Part shown: positions 1 through 8,471 of the stretch, one piece after another
Layout: every line of letters starts with the position of its first letter
How positions within the stretch are numbered: position 1 is the stretch's first letter
Source: Aureimonas jatrophae
GTDB lineage: Bacteria; Pseudomonadota; Alphaproteobacteria; Rhizobiales; Rhizobiaceae
DNA: 64,000 nucleotides
Reading direction: 5' to 3'
Assembly: GCF_900104035.1 (NCBI RefSeq)
Contig: NZ_FNIT01000007.1
Location: 62,001 to 126,000 of the forward strand
Program-made: the position numbers and the translations under genes
The notes under the pieces: generated by a model
Databases searched by the model: none
Seen by the model: the letters and a program-made list of their open reading frames with translations, nothing else
Told to the model about the DNA's origin: nothing

Positions 1-1158
1 CACGCGCAGGATGGCGTAGGGCGGCTTCTGCAGGTCCTCGCCGCCGTTGTACTCGGGCCGCCGGTTCACCTGCGCGCCCGAGACGTAGAGCCAGCGGTCG
101 GGCGTGATCGAGATCGTGTCGGCCCACACGAGGCGCGGGTCGGAGCCCAGGACCTCGATCCGCCCGTCGGGATGGCGGCGGGCGAGCGCGTTCTGCTCCT
201 GCAGCGTCAGGTAGACGCGGTCCTGGCTGTCGGTCGACAGCCCGCCGGTCATGCCCTTCTCGCCGAGGTCCTCGACGCTCGCCGCGACATCGCCGTCGGT
301 GGCGTTCTCGTCGAGCAACAGCGCGGCGTCCACCGCGTAGAGCCGGCGCGCCATGAGCGGCGCGTAGTAGAGGCGTGCGCCGTCCGGCGAGAGCGCGATG
401 CCGTTGGCGCCGCCCTGCGGGCTCTTCGGCTCGGCGTCCGGGGTCGGGCGCTGCATCACGGGCCGCGCCTCGACGAACTTCACCACCTTCTCCTGCGACT
501 TCGTGCTCGGGTGCTCGGCCAGGCGCCGGACGCAGCGGCCCGTCTCGAGGTCCACCGCCAGGATGGCGCCCTGCCCGTCCTGCCCTTGGTCGGTGATGAA
601 GGCGCGGTTGCGTTGCGCATCCACGCGCAGGTCGTTGAGCGAGGAGGTCGGCTCGATGGCCGGATCGAGCGGCAGGACGCGCCGGACCTCGTTGGTGCCG
701 AGATCGACCTCGATCAGCTTGGCGCCGCCCTTCACGGGAACGCCCTTGCCCTCCGGCAGGCCGGCGTCCAGCAGCCACAGGCTCTCGTTCGCGCCGAATA
801 CACCGTTGGGCACATGGAACATCGAGCGCTGCGGCTCATCACGATCGACCCGGTTCAGTGCCTCGCTGGGATAGGCGACGACGCGCCCGCCCTCCAGAAC
901 TTCGCCCACCGTGATCGGCTCGCGTCCCGTGAAGCGGGGCATCATCAGGAAGACTCGGCCTTGCGCGCTGACCGCGAGCCCCGTCGGCGTCGAGGGCGCA
1001 TCGGCGAGATAGGCGAGTTCCATCTCGCCCGCGGGGCGTGCGGGGCTCGCCTGCGCGCCCTGCACGGCGCCCGGCGCGGGCGGGTTCGTCTGCGCGCGGG
1101 CGGCCAGGGGAGCGGCCGCCGCGGCGGCGGACAGGGCAAGAAAACGGCGTCGGATCAT
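1..1158 (-). CDS. Exported L-dopachrome tautomerase-related / major royal jelly (Yellow) family beta-propeller protein, C-terminus cut by window edge
   Basis: The minus-strand frame is open from an ATG at 1158 to the window edge (386 codons visible). The N-terminus MIRRRFLALSAAAAAAPLAA is a Tat-like signal (RRRFLAL then an alanine-rich core), so the protein is probably exported folded to the periplasm. The body has repeated propeller phrases such as LNDLRVDAQRNRAFITDQG and GANGIALSPDGARLYYAPL, as in the bacterial Yellow/MRJP family annotated as L-dopachrome tautomerase-related. The substrate is unknown. It lies 40 bp downstream of another exported propeller gene on the same strand, so the two are probably co-transcribed. 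Family assignment is from memory of motifs; enzymatic activity is inference. Confidence 0.75.
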   Translation of the reverse strand, partial: MIRRRFLALSAAAAAAPLAARAQTNPPAPGAVQGAQASPARPAGEMELAYLADAPSTPTGLAVSAQGRVFLMMPRFTGREPITVGEVLEGGRVVAYPSEALNRVDRDEPQRSMFHVPNGVFGANESLWLLDAGLPEGKGVPVKGGAKLIEVDLGTNEVRRVLPLDPAIEPTSSLNDLRVDAQRNRAFITDQGQDGQGAILAVDLETGRCVRRLAEHPSTKSQEKVVKFVEARPVMQRPTPDAEPKSPQGGANGIALSPDGARLYYAPLMARRLYAVDAALLLDENATDGDVAASVEDLGEKGMTGGLSTDSQDRVYLTLQEQNALARRHPDGRIEVLGSDPRLVWADTISITPDRWLYVSGAQVNRRPEYNGGEDLQKPPYAILRV

Positions 1159-1198
1159 GGGGAGAACCTCGAACAAGCGAAAAGGGAAGCGGAACGCC

Positions 1199-2149
1199 TC
1201 ACGCGGCGGCGAGATCGATCGCGTGGATATGCGGCCCCTGCGCGATGAAGAGCTGCCGCCCGTTCGCGCCGCCGAAGGCAAGGTTCGCGCTCGGCCCGGC
1301 GGTCGGAATGCGGCCGAGCCGGCGTCCGTCCGGCTGCCAGATCTGGACGCCGTCCGTGCAGGCGGCGAAGACGCGGCCCTGCGCGTCCACCCGCAGGCCG
1401 TCCGGCGTGGCGCCGTTCTCGGGTTCGGCGAAGCGCCGGCCCTTGTCCGGCCGTCCGTCGGATGCGAGCGCGAAGGCGTGGATCGCGCGGCCCGCTTCCG
1501 GGTTCAAGGCGGCGCCCGCGTCCGACACGTAGAGGATGCCCCCGTCCGGCGAGAAGGCCAGGCCGTTGGGCTGATCGATCGTGTCGATCATCGCCTCCGG
1601 CTCACCGCCGGGGGCGATCCGGTAGACGCGCCGCGCCCGCTGTTCGGGCTCGGCCATCAGGCCCTCGTCGGGCTGGCGGATACCGAAGACGGGATCGGTG
1701 AACCAGAGCGCGCCGTCGGGCGCGAGCACCACGTCGTTGGGCGAGTTGAGCGGCCGGTCCTCGAACCGCTCCGCCAGCGTCGCGAGCTGACCGTCCGGTT
1801 CCCTGCGCACCACGCGGCGGGTCCGGTGCTCGCAGGTCACGAGCCGGCCCTCGCCATCCAGGGCGTTGCCGTTCGCGTTGTTGGAAGGGTCGCGCAGGGT
1901 CTGCACCCAGCCGTCCTCCCCCAGCACGTTCAGGGTGTTGCGTCGCACGTCGCTGAACACGAGGCCGCCCAGCGCCGGTGCCCAGCACAGGCCCTCGCAC
2001 CACCGGCCGCCGGAATACAGGGTCCGAAGCCGCGCGCCGGGGGCCAGAACGGCGGACAGGTCGCCCGATGGCGCAGCCAGCGCCCGTCGGCTCAGCACGA
2101 GCCCGACCGCGAGACCGGCCAGAACATGGCGGCGCGTTGCATGGATCAT
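1199..2149 (-). CDS. Exported SMP-30/gluconolactonase/LRE family protein
   Basis: 316 aa. I chose the ATG at 2149 because a strong ribosome binding site (GGGAGG) precedes it and the protein then begins MIHATRRHVLAGLAVGL, a Tat-type signal (ATRRHVLAG); the longer frame upstream adds unrelated arginine-rich residues. The family marks are the SMP-30 phrases LNSPNDVVLAPDGALWFTDP and QPNGLAFSPDGGILYVSD. The asparagine-aspartate pair and the NG turn are typical metal-site positions of this six-bladed propeller. Members hydrolyse sugar lactones or related esters with a divalent metal. It probably acts in the periplasm. It heads a two-gene unit with the next propeller gene, and the pairing suggests a shared or consecutive substrate. 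Confidence 0.85.
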   Translation of the reverse strand: MIHATRRHVLAGLAVGLVLSRRALAAPSGDLSAVLAPGARLRTLYSGGRWCEGLCWAPALGGLVFSDVRRNTLNVLGEDGWVQTLRDPSNNANGNALDGEGRLVTCEHRTRRVVRREPDGQLATLAERFEDRPLNSPNDVVLAPDGALWFTDPVFGIRQPDEGLMAEPEQRARRVYRIAPGGEPEAMIDTIDQPNGLAFSPDGGILYVSDAGAALNPEAGRAIHAFALASDGRPDKGRRFAEPENGATPDGLRVDAQGRVFAACTDGVQIWQPDGRRLGRIPTAGPSANLAFGGANGRQLFIAQGPHIHAIDLAAA

Positions 2150-2494
2150 GATGGCTCCCTCCCGTGTCCGGTCGAGGTCAACAACTGGAGCGGCCGCTCG
2201 ATCCGTCAGCGGGAGGGTAAATTGGACGCGCCCCAACCGATCGCGAGCCAACGTTCACCGAATCGTGAGAACCAGGCCCGGACGATAGCCACGACCGCGC
2301 CGGCCCCTACGGCATCGGGCGTCGGCGGGTTCGACACTCGTGGTAGCGGCGCAACGGCGGCGTGTCCGATTCGACACAGCACGGCCGCGCTCGCCCGGGG
2401 CCGCCTTGCGGATCCCGCGTGGAACGGGACCATAAGGACCACAGTCGTTTCCGTCCGCCGGCCTGGCGGATCCCTTTTAGAGAGACCGTCCGCC
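2150..2494. other. Divergent intergenic region, no gene seen
   Basis: 345 bp between the start of the SMP-30 gene (leftward) and the start of the outer membrane protein (rightward). It must hold both promoters. I see no convincing -35/-10 pair, RNA gene or small reading frame with a ribosome binding site. A GTCCGCC/GGCGGAT partial inverted repeat lies just upstream of the outer membrane protein start. Confidence 0.5.
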
Positions 2495-3382
2495 ATGCAG
2501 CGCCTTCTTCTCGCCCTCGGCCTCAGCGCCGCCTTCGTCACCCCGGTGCTCGCTGCCGACGTGGTCTACGAGGAGCCGGCCGCTCCGATCGCGATCGAGG
2601 CCGCCCCGACCTGGACGGGCCTCTACCTCGGCATCCAGGGCGGCGGCGCCTTCCAACCCGACGAGGGCGACGGCCTCGTGATCGCGCCGAGCTTCGGCGC
2701 CAACACCGCCGTGCCGGGCCTGACGGCCGCCGCCAACAACGGGTTTGCCGCCAACACGATCGGCGCGGCCTTCGGCAACAGCTTCTCATCGGAGTTCGAC
2801 TCGAGCTTCATCGGCGGCGCCCATATCGGCTACGACTACCAGGCCGGCAACTTCGTGATCGGCGTCCTGGCCGACATCAACGCGGTCGACATCAAGCGTC
2901 GCGACAGCGCCTTCTCCAACACGCCGGCCTTCTACACGGCCGAGCGCTCGCTGGACTACCTGGCGACCGGCCGCCTGCGCGCGGGCTACCTCCTGACGCC
3001 GACCGCGCTCGCCTACGCCACGGGCGGTATCGCGTACGGCGAGGTCGACTACGGCTTCTCGACCGACAGCCCGGCGGTCGCCGGCAACGGCCGCTCCACG
3101 GCGACGGCGCGCCCCGGCGCCCTGTTCGATGCCGGCAACGAGATCGGCTACTCGGTCGGCGGCGGCGTCGAGGTCAAGATCACGCAGAACATCTCGTTCG
3201 GCGCCGAATACCTCTACACCGACCTGGGCGACCGCAACCTCGTGGCGCGTCTCGACGGCGGCCCCTTCGACGGCAACGCGTCCAACGGCGCGGGCTCGAC
3301 CGGCGGCTTCACCGACTTCGGCACGACCGACACGTTCGACTTCCACACCGTCACCGCGAAGCTGTCCTACCGCTTCAACTGA
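2495..3382 (+). CDS. Outer membrane beta-barrel protein (Omp25/Omp31-like porin family)
   Basis: 295 aa from the ATG at 2495, which gives a clear Sec signal (MQRLLLALGLSAAFVTPVLA, cleavage after VLAAD). The mature part opens with TWTGLYLGIQGGGAF, the typical first strand of Hyphomicrobiales Omp25/Omp31 or opacity-type barrels. It continues with alternating strands (IGYDYQAGNFVIGVL, LRAGYLLTPTALAYATGGIA, SFGAEYLYTDLGD) and ends in SYRFN, a C-terminal aromatic consistent with BAM recognition. The central loop (about residues 65-105) is long and asparagine/alanine-rich. Monocistronic: a strong hairpin terminator follows. Role is structural or permeability related; no specific substrate can be read. 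Confidence 0.9.
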   Translation: MQRLLLALGLSAAFVTPVLAADVVYEEPAAPIAIEAAPTWTGLYLGIQGGGAFQPDEGDGLVIAPSFGANTAVPGLTAAANNGFAANTIGAAFGNSFSSEFDSSFIGGAHIGYDYQAGNFVIGVLADINAVDIKRRDSAFSNTPAFYTAERSLDYLATGRLRAGYLLTPTALAYATGGIAYGEVDYGFSTDSPAVAGNGRSTATARPGALFDAGNEIGYSVGGGVEVKITQNISFGAEYLYTDLGDRNLVARLDGGPFDGNASNGAGSTGGFTDFGTTDTFDFHTVTAKLSYRFN

Positions 3383-3451
3383 CGCACGCCGGCGGCGCCC
3401 CGTCGGGGGCTCCGTCGTTGGTTTCGGGTCGGACGGTTGTCGTCCCCCCAT

Positions 3452-3494
3452 CCGGCCCGGCCGGCTCCGCTCACCGGCGGGGCCGGCCCTTTTT
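3452..3494 (+). terminator. Rho-independent terminator of the outer membrane protein gene
   Basis: Inverted repeat with arms 3452-3464 and 3474-3486 (twelve pairs around one G-G mismatch) and a 9-nt loop, followed by CCC and a run of five T at 3490-3494. It sits 70 bp after the stop codon. Confidence 0.85.
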
Positions 3495-3559
3495 CGTCTG
3501 CCTGCAACAAACCGTCCGGGACGCCGTTACAGCCCTTTGGTAGAACTGGGGTGCTGGAT

Positions 3560-3817
3560 ATGGACGAGGGGCGAGCGACGCTCGTCTGGGGCGCACGCGA
3601 CGCCAAGCCTGAACCGGCCGCTTGGCGCGTCGATACGAGCGATACCCGCTCAGCCGCGCTCTGGGCCAATCTCAACCAGGCGATCAACTACGCGATCGGC
3701 ATGATGCCGGACCGCGAGCCGCAGGGGCTTCACCCCTGGATCCGCACGCCCAGCGGCCACATCTATTCGCCCGCCGCGATCCAGGTCATGTCGGATGCGA
3801 TGGAGCGTCGCCGCTAG
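3560..3817 (+). CDS. Small hypothetical protein, 85 aa
   Basis: Starts at the ATG at 3560 (MDEGRATLVWGARDAKP), preceded by a GGGG stretch; the longer frame begins inside the upstream terminator and is unlikely. It is a soluble, mixed-charge protein with a probable amphipathic segment (SAALWANLNQAINYAIGMM) and a C-terminal part PWIRTPSGHIYSPAAIQVMS. No signal peptide or membrane helix. I do not recognise a family. Amino-acid composition and GC-ending codons look like real coding sequence. It stands alone on the plus strand; the next 530 bp carry no gene. Confidence 0.6.
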   Translation: MDEGRATLVWGARDAKPEPAAWRVDTSDTRSAALWANLNQAINYAIGMMPDREPQGLHPWIRTPSGHIYSPAAIQVMSDAMERRR

Positions 3818-4349
3818 ACACCGATCGGTCGTGGACGGACCGCCGAGCCCGTAGCTGGGTCGTCGGCCCACCCTAGGTCACTCACGCCCTGCACCACCGG
3901 GCAAGCTCCGCCCGCTTACTCTCGATCGGCCGAGAGTCGCTTCGCGTGCCGCGCGCAGCCTGTGCCGCAAGTCATCTTAGCGGACTCGGATCCTTCGTCC
4001 CCTCGCGGCACAGGCCTCGGTCCGGCAGCGCGCCGGTGGTGTCCACTCGCGCAGCCGGATCGATGACGACACCGGCGGCACGCCAAACCCGTCCCCGCAG
4101 GATCGAGGCATGGGCCGACGCGGGCGATCTTCGCATCCGGCTATCCGTCGAACCCCGCAAACGCTGGGATCGCGATGGCGGCGCCTCGTGCGGCCAAAGG
4201 TCTCCGGCGCGCGGCCCTCGCCGCCGGATCGGCGCGGCCCTAGGATCACGGGGTATCCGCGCTGGCGGAGACCGGGTCCTTCGGCCCGATGCGACATCCC
4301 GAGGCGTTTCCGACCTTTCCGGTCCGCCGCAGCCCAAACGGCACGACCG
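3818..4349. other. Intergenic region upstream of the polyketide operon, no gene seen
   Basis: 532 bp. Open frames here have arginine/proline-rich shadow composition and no ribosome binding site. The region must contain the promoter of the type III polyketide synthase operon, but no clear -35/-10 pair or palindromic operator stands out. Confidence 0.5.
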
Positions 4350-5420
4350 ATGACCGACGCCTATCTGAACCGGATCGCCACCGCGGTCCCCCCTTTCGAG
4401 GTGCACGACTTCTTTCTGCGCTTTGCCGCCTCCAAGCTGCGGGACGATCCGCGCCGGCAGGCGGTGTTCCGGCGCATGGCCGACCGTGCCGGCATCCGGC
4501 ACCGCTACTCCGTGATCCCCGCGACCGAGGATCCCGAAGGTCCTGTGATCGATCGCGACGGCCTGTTCCGGCGTGGCGCCTTTCCCTCGACCGCGCGGCG
4601 CATGGACCTCTTCGAGCGCACCGCCCCCGAACTTGCCGCGCGGGCCGTCGACGGCCTGGATCTCGGCGAGGGCCGGTCCACCGTCACCCATCTTGTCGTC
4701 ACCAGCTGCACCGGCTTCTCGGCGCCCGGGCTCGACCTCGAGATCGTCACGCGGGCCGGGCTCGACCCCTCCGTCGAGCGGACCCAGATCGGCTTCATGG
4801 GGTGCTACGCGGCGGTGAACGCCCTGAAGCTCGCGCGCCATATCGTGCGCTCCGAGCCCGGTTCTCGCGTGCTGGTGGTCAACCTCGAGCTCTGCACGCT
4901 GCACCTCAAGGAAACCGCCGATCTCGAACAGCTCCTGACCTTCTGCCTCTGGGGCGACGGCTGCTCGGCGGCGCTCGTCTCGGCCGAGCCGACCGGCTTC
5001 CGGCTCGACAGCTTCCGGGCGCTTCTGGCCGACAACAGCCGCGAGCTGATGAGCTGGGCGGTGCGCGACGACGGATTCGACATGGTGCTCTCGGGCGCCG
5101 TGCCCGCCGCCATCGCCGAGGTGCTGGAAACGCGCGGCGGCGAGGTGCTGGGCGAGGTCGCGCCCGAGCGCATCGACCTGTGGGCCGTGCATCCGGGCGG
5201 GCGATCCGTGCTGGATGCGGTGGAGCGCGCGCTCCACCTGCCGCCGGATGCGCTCGACGACTCGCGCGCCGTTCTTCAGGACACCGGCAACATGTCCTCG
5301 GCGACCGTGATGTTCGTCCTGGAGCGCATGTTGCGGCGGGCGCGTCCGGGCGAGCGCGGCTGCGGCATGGCCTTCGGTCCGGGCCTCACGGCCGAGACCT
5401 TCCGCTTCGAGGCGGCCTGA
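4350..5420 (+). CDS. Type III polyketide synthase (chalcone/stilbene synthase superfamily)
   Basis: 356 aa from the ATG at 4350 (MTDAYLNRIATAVPPFEVHD); the open frame extends upstream but only with arginine-rich noise. All three catalytic residues are present: Cys152 in FMGCYAAVNALK, His281 in WAVHPGGRSVLDAV and Asn314 in DTGNMSSATVMFVL. TSCTGFSAPGLD and LWGDGCSAALV are further thiolase-fold signatures. Such homodimeric enzymes extend an acyl-CoA with malonyl-CoA and cyclise it to alkylpyrones, alkylresorcinols or phloroglucinols. A methyltransferase follows 10 bp downstream and an FAD oxidoreductase overlaps that, so the product is probably C- or O-methylated and then oxidised. Starter unit and product cannot be read from sequence. 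Confidence 0.93.
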   Translation: MTDAYLNRIATAVPPFEVHDFFLRFAASKLRDDPRRQAVFRRMADRAGIRHRYSVIPATEDPEGPVIDRDGLFRRGAFPSTARRMDLFERTAPELAARAVDGLDLGEGRSTVTHLVVTSCTGFSAPGLDLEIVTRAGLDPSVERTQIGFMGCYAAVNALKLARHIVRSEPGSRVLVVNLELCTLHLKETADLEQLLTFCLWGDGCSAALVSAEPTGFRLDSFRALLADNSRELMSWAVRDDGFDMVLSGAVPAAIAEVLETRGGEVLGEVAPERIDLWAVHPGGRSVLDAVERALHLPPDALDDSRAVLQDTGNMSSATVMFVLERMLRRARPGERGCGMAFGPGLTAETFRFEAA

Positions 5421-5430
5421 GGCGCGCCGC

Positions 5431-6141
5431 ATGGCCCCGTTGCCGCGCCGGCTCGTGACCGAGCAGCTCGATATTCTCGATCCGGCCGATCCGCTGGCGG
5501 TGGGATCGCGGCGCGATCTGGTGCTGGTCAACCGTCTGATGTTCGCCGTCCCCATTGCCGCCCGCCTCCTGCAGCGGCACGTCGCACGGCCGCCACGCCG
5601 CATCCTCGAAGTCGGCGCGGGCGACGGTCGCTTCGCGCTCCAGCTGGCGCGTCGCCTGGCGAAACGCTGGCCGGGCGTCGAGATCGTGCTCCTCGACCGG
5701 CAGGATCTGGTCACCGCCGAAACGCGTCGTGCCTTCGTCGCGCTCGGCTGGCTCGCGCGCCCGCTTCCGGCCGACGTCTTCGCGCTGCCCGGCGCGCTGG
5801 GCCGGGAGGATGCCGGCTTCGATTGCGTCTGCGCGAACCTGTTTCTGCATCACTTCGAGGGCGAGACGCTGCGCCGCCTTCTCGGCCTCCTGTCGTCGCT
5901 GGCACCCGTCACGGTCGCGACCGAGCCCCATCGCGACCGCGCCTCGCTTTTCGCCTCGCACCTCCTGGGCGCGCTCGGCGCCAACGCGGTGACGCGCCAC
6001 GATGCACCGGCCAGCGTGCGGGCCGGGTTTTGCGGACGCGAACTCTCCGCGCATTGGGAGGCAGCGGGCTTCACGCTCCACGAGGGGCGGCACGGCGCCT
6101 TCACGCAAGGGTTTGCGGCGGTTCGGGAGGGCAGACGATGA
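5431..6141 (+). CDS. Class I SAM-dependent methyltransferase of the polyketide operon
   Basis: 236 aa. Motif I RILEVGAGDGRFALQLA (about residues 57-73) binds S-adenosylmethionine; the acidic end of strand 2 is VEIVLLDRQDL; motif IV region is FDCVCANLFLHHFEG, with the HHF typical of Methyltransf_12/UbiE-like small-molecule methyltransferases. It starts 10 bp after the polyketide synthase stop, and its stop overlaps the next start by 4 bp (ATGA), which indicates translational coupling. The expected role is methylation of the type III polyketide product, an inference from context. Confidence 0.87.
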   Translation: MAPLPRRLVTEQLDILDPADPLAVGSRRDLVLVNRLMFAVPIAARLLQRHVARPPRRILEVGAGDGRFALQLARRLAKRWPGVEIVLLDRQDLVTAETRRAFVALGWLARPLPADVFALPGALGREDAGFDCVCANLFLHHFEGETLRRLLGLLSSLAPVTVATEPHRDRASLFASHLLGALGANAVTRHDAPASVRAGFCGRELSAHWEAAGFTLHEGRHGAFTQGFAAVREGRR

Positions 6142-7370
6142 CGCGACACGGTTCGAACGAGACGACCGGGATCGGGGACACGTCGACCTTCGACGCGGTG
6201 GTGATCGGCGCGGGCCCCGCCGGCTCGGCGAGCGCGATCCTTCTGGCGGAGGCCGGCTGGCGCGTTGCCTTGGTGGAGCGTGCGCGCTTTCCCCGGCGCA
6301 AGGTCTGCGGCGAGTTCGTATCGGGCACGAGCCGCCCCGTCCTGCGCGCGCTCGGGCTGGAAGCCGCGTTCGACCGCGAGGCGGGCCCTCCGGTGCGCCG
6401 CGTCGTCCTGATGGCCGGCCGGCACGTCGTGGCCGCCCCCATGCCGGCGGGCGCCGGTCTCGGCCGCGCGCTGGGCCGCGACCGGCTGGACCTTCTCCTC
6501 GCCGAGCGCGCGGCCAGCCTCGGCGTCACGCTGTTCCAACCCATGCGGGCGACCGGCATCGAGACGGACGCTCGGGGAACCTCGACCCGCATCCGGCTCG
6601 AGGGCGCGGCCGGGCATGAGGCCAGCATCACGGCGCGCGTCGCGATCGCGGCCAACGGGTCATGGGAGCGCTCGAACCTGCCGACCGACCTGCCGCGCCG
6701 GCATGAGGCGCGCGACGAACTCGGCTTCAAGGCGCATTTTCGCGGCGATCGCCTGCCGGCGGGCGACATGCCGCTTCTCGCGTTCCCGGGCGGATACGGC
6801 GGCATGGTGCGCGTGGACGACGGTCGCTTGTCGGTGTCGTGCTGCATCCGCCGCGATGCGCTGGATCATATCCGCCGGGAGGGCGAAAGCGCCGGCGTCG
6901 CGGTCGAGCGCCACCTCCGGGCGACGACGCGGGGCATTGCGGAGACGCTGGCAGGGGCGGAACCCGCCGGTGCCTGGCTTGCCGCCGGACCGATCCGGCC
7001 GGGCCTGCGCCCCGTCCATGCGGACGGCGTCTTTCGCGCCGGCAACCTGGCGGGCGAGGCCCATCCGGTCGTGGCGGAAGGCATCTCCATGGCGCTTCAG
7101 TCGGGATGGCTCCTGGCGCGCGTTCTTCTCGAGGCCGACCTCGACGCGGCGTCCGGCCATGAGGCGGCAGCCGAGCGCTATGCGCGGGCCTATCGCCGGC
7201 AGTTCGCGGGGCGCATCCGCGCGGCCGGTCTCTTTGCGGCGCTGGCGCGCCGCCCGTCGGCCCACCGCGCCTTGGCGCCGCTTCTCGTGCGTGCGCCGGT
7301 GCTCCTGTCGTTCGGGGCGCGGTTGAGCGGCAAGGCCAGGGCCCTGCCCGAAACCGTCCCGTACGGATAA
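6138..7370 (+). CDS. FAD-dependent oxidoreductase of the geranylgeranyl-reductase / FixC-like family
   Basis: 410 aa, starting at the ATG at 6138 that overlaps the methyltransferase stop. The N-terminal dinucleotide-binding motif is VVIGAGPAGSASAILLAEAG, ending in VALVERARFPRRK. Next comes the family signature KVCGEFVSG, and the second FAD contact is in GNLAGEAHPVVAEGISMAL. These are the marks of geranylgeranyl-reductase-like flavoproteins, which include both reductases and aromatic hydroxylases. As third gene of the unit it would reduce or hydroxylate the methylated polyketide; Streptomyces srsABC (type III synthase, methyltransferase, flavoprotein hydroxylase giving alkylquinones) is a functional analogy, not a demonstrated orthology. 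Confidence 0.88.
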   Translation: MTRHGSNETTGIGDTSTFDAVVIGAGPAGSASAILLAEAGWRVALVERARFPRRKVCGEFVSGTSRPVLRALGLEAAFDREAGPPVRRVVLMAGRHVVAAPMPAGAGLGRALGRDRLDLLLAERAASLGVTLFQPMRATGIETDARGTSTRIRLEGAAGHEASITARVAIAANGSWERSNLPTDLPRRHEARDELGFKAHFRGDRLPAGDMPLLAFPGGYGGMVRVDDGRLSVSCCIRRDALDHIRREGESAGVAVERHLRATTRGIAETLAGAEPAGAWLAAGPIRPGLRPVHADGVFRAGNLAGEAHPVVAEGISMALQSGWLLARVLLEADLDAASGHEAAAERYARAYRRQFAGRIRAAGLFAALARRPSAHRALAPLLVRAPVLLSFGARLSGKARALPETVPYG

Positions 7371-7411
7371 GCCGGCTTATCCCCAATCCGAAGCCTTCGG
7401 TCGGCCGACCG
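7366..7411. promoter_or_regulatory. Three adjoining perfect palindromes at the end of the polyketide operon
   Basis: GATAAGCCGGCTTATC (7366-7381) overlaps the oxidoreductase stop codon. CCGAAG-C-CTTCGG (7388-7400) and CGGTCGGCCGACCG (7398-7411) follow. None has a T-run, so a standard intrinsic terminator is not shown; they could still act as a 3' end hairpin or a protein binding site. The rest of the 341-bp gap (to 7711) holds no gene. Confidence 0.45.
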
Positions 7412-7711
7412 GCGCGCCGAACGAGAAGCCCTGCCCGGCGGCGGAACCGAAGGCGGCGCCCCAACGCACCGGATCGGGACAGCGGGGCCGCAGAGCGTCA
7501 GCGGGGTGGTTGCGGGGTGTGGGAAGCGAAGAGCGCATCGGGCTTGTCCTGGAAGCGTTGGTCTGTCGCTCTTGTGCGCCCACGCCGTTTCGGGGCGATG
7601 TCGCGAAAGGTTTCGTGGCGCCCGCTCCGGTGAAATGCGCCGGAAACGGTTTCCCCGGCCGGTTTCCTTGCGTAAGAGACCGTCTTCCTCTTCCCGACGA
7701 ACGAGACACCC

Positions 7712-8335
7712 ATGACGATCCGCGTCCACAAGGGCGACCTGCCCGATCTCGCCCGCTACACGGGAGCGGTCGCGATCGACACCGAGACGCTCGGCCTCGA
7801 TACGCGCCGCGACCGGCTTTGCGTGGTGCAGCTGTCGCCGGGCGACGGCACCGCCGATGTCGTGCAGATCGCCAAGGGGCAGCGCGAGGCGCCCAACCTG
7901 TGCCGGCTCCTGGCCGACCCGGACAAGCGCAAGATCTTCCACTACGCCCGCTTCGACATCGCCGCGCTTTACCATGCCTTCGGCGTCATGACGGAACCGG
8001 TCTTCTGCACCAAGATCGCCTCGCGCCTCGTGCGCACCTATACGGATCGGCACGGGCTGAAGGATCTGGCCAAGGAACTGATCGGCGTCGATCTCTCCAA
8101 GCAGCAGCAGAGCTCGGACTGGGCGGCCGAGACGCTGACGCCGGCCCAGCTCGATTATGCCGCCTCCGACGTCCTGTATCTCCACGACCTCATGGCGGTG
8201 CTGCGCCAGCGGCTGGAGCGCGAGGACCGGCTGGAACTGGCCGAGGCCAGCTTCCGCTATCTCCCGACGCGCGCCAGGCTGGATCTTCTCGGCTGGGACG
8301 AGGAGGACATCTTCTCCCACTCCGTCGCGCGCTGA
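7712..8335 (+). CDS. rnd: Ribonuclease D-like 3'-5' exoribonuclease (single-domain form)
   Basis: 207 aa. DEDDy exonuclease motifs in order: Exo I VAIDTETLGLD (residues 17-27), Exo II IFHYARFDIAAL, Exo III LDYAASDVLYLHDL. It lacks the C-terminal HRDC domains of E. coli RNase D and is about half its length, the usual short form in Hyphomicrobiales. It should trim 3' ends of tRNA or other structured RNAs in the cytoplasm. Monocistronic. Confidence 0.92.
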   Translation: MTIRVHKGDLPDLARYTGAVAIDTETLGLDTRRDRLCVVQLSPGDGTADVVQIAKGQREAPNLCRLLADPDKRKIFHYARFDIAALYHAFGVMTEPVFCTKIASRLVRTYTDRHGLKDLAKELIGVDLSKQQQSSDWAAETLTPAQLDYAASDVLYLHDLMAVLRQRLEREDRLELAEASFRYLPTRARLDLLGWDEEDIFSHSVAR

Positions 8336-8471
8336 CGCCAACCGAGGACGATGGATCCCGCCCCGCGGGCCGACGCGCCCGCCGGCCGCCCAGACCGGTC
8401 CCTGTGGGGGCGCACGCGCGGTCCGCGTCCCACGGCTCGTTCCCGGGCCGAGATGTCGACCCGGCCGGGGA

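Noticed and set aside
172-1248. 358-codon plus-strand frame
   Set aside because: It is the reverse-strand shadow of the Yellow/MRJP-family gene, whose own frame is open to the window edge with a Tat signal and propeller motifs.
1157-2494. N-terminal 446 codons of the plus-strand frame ending with the outer membrane protein
   Set aside because: It is antisense to the SMP-30 gene, and a signal peptide start at 2495 explains the true protein.
3972-5714. 580-codon minus-strand frame
   Set aside because: Antisense shadow of the type III polyketide synthase, which has all catalytic residues.
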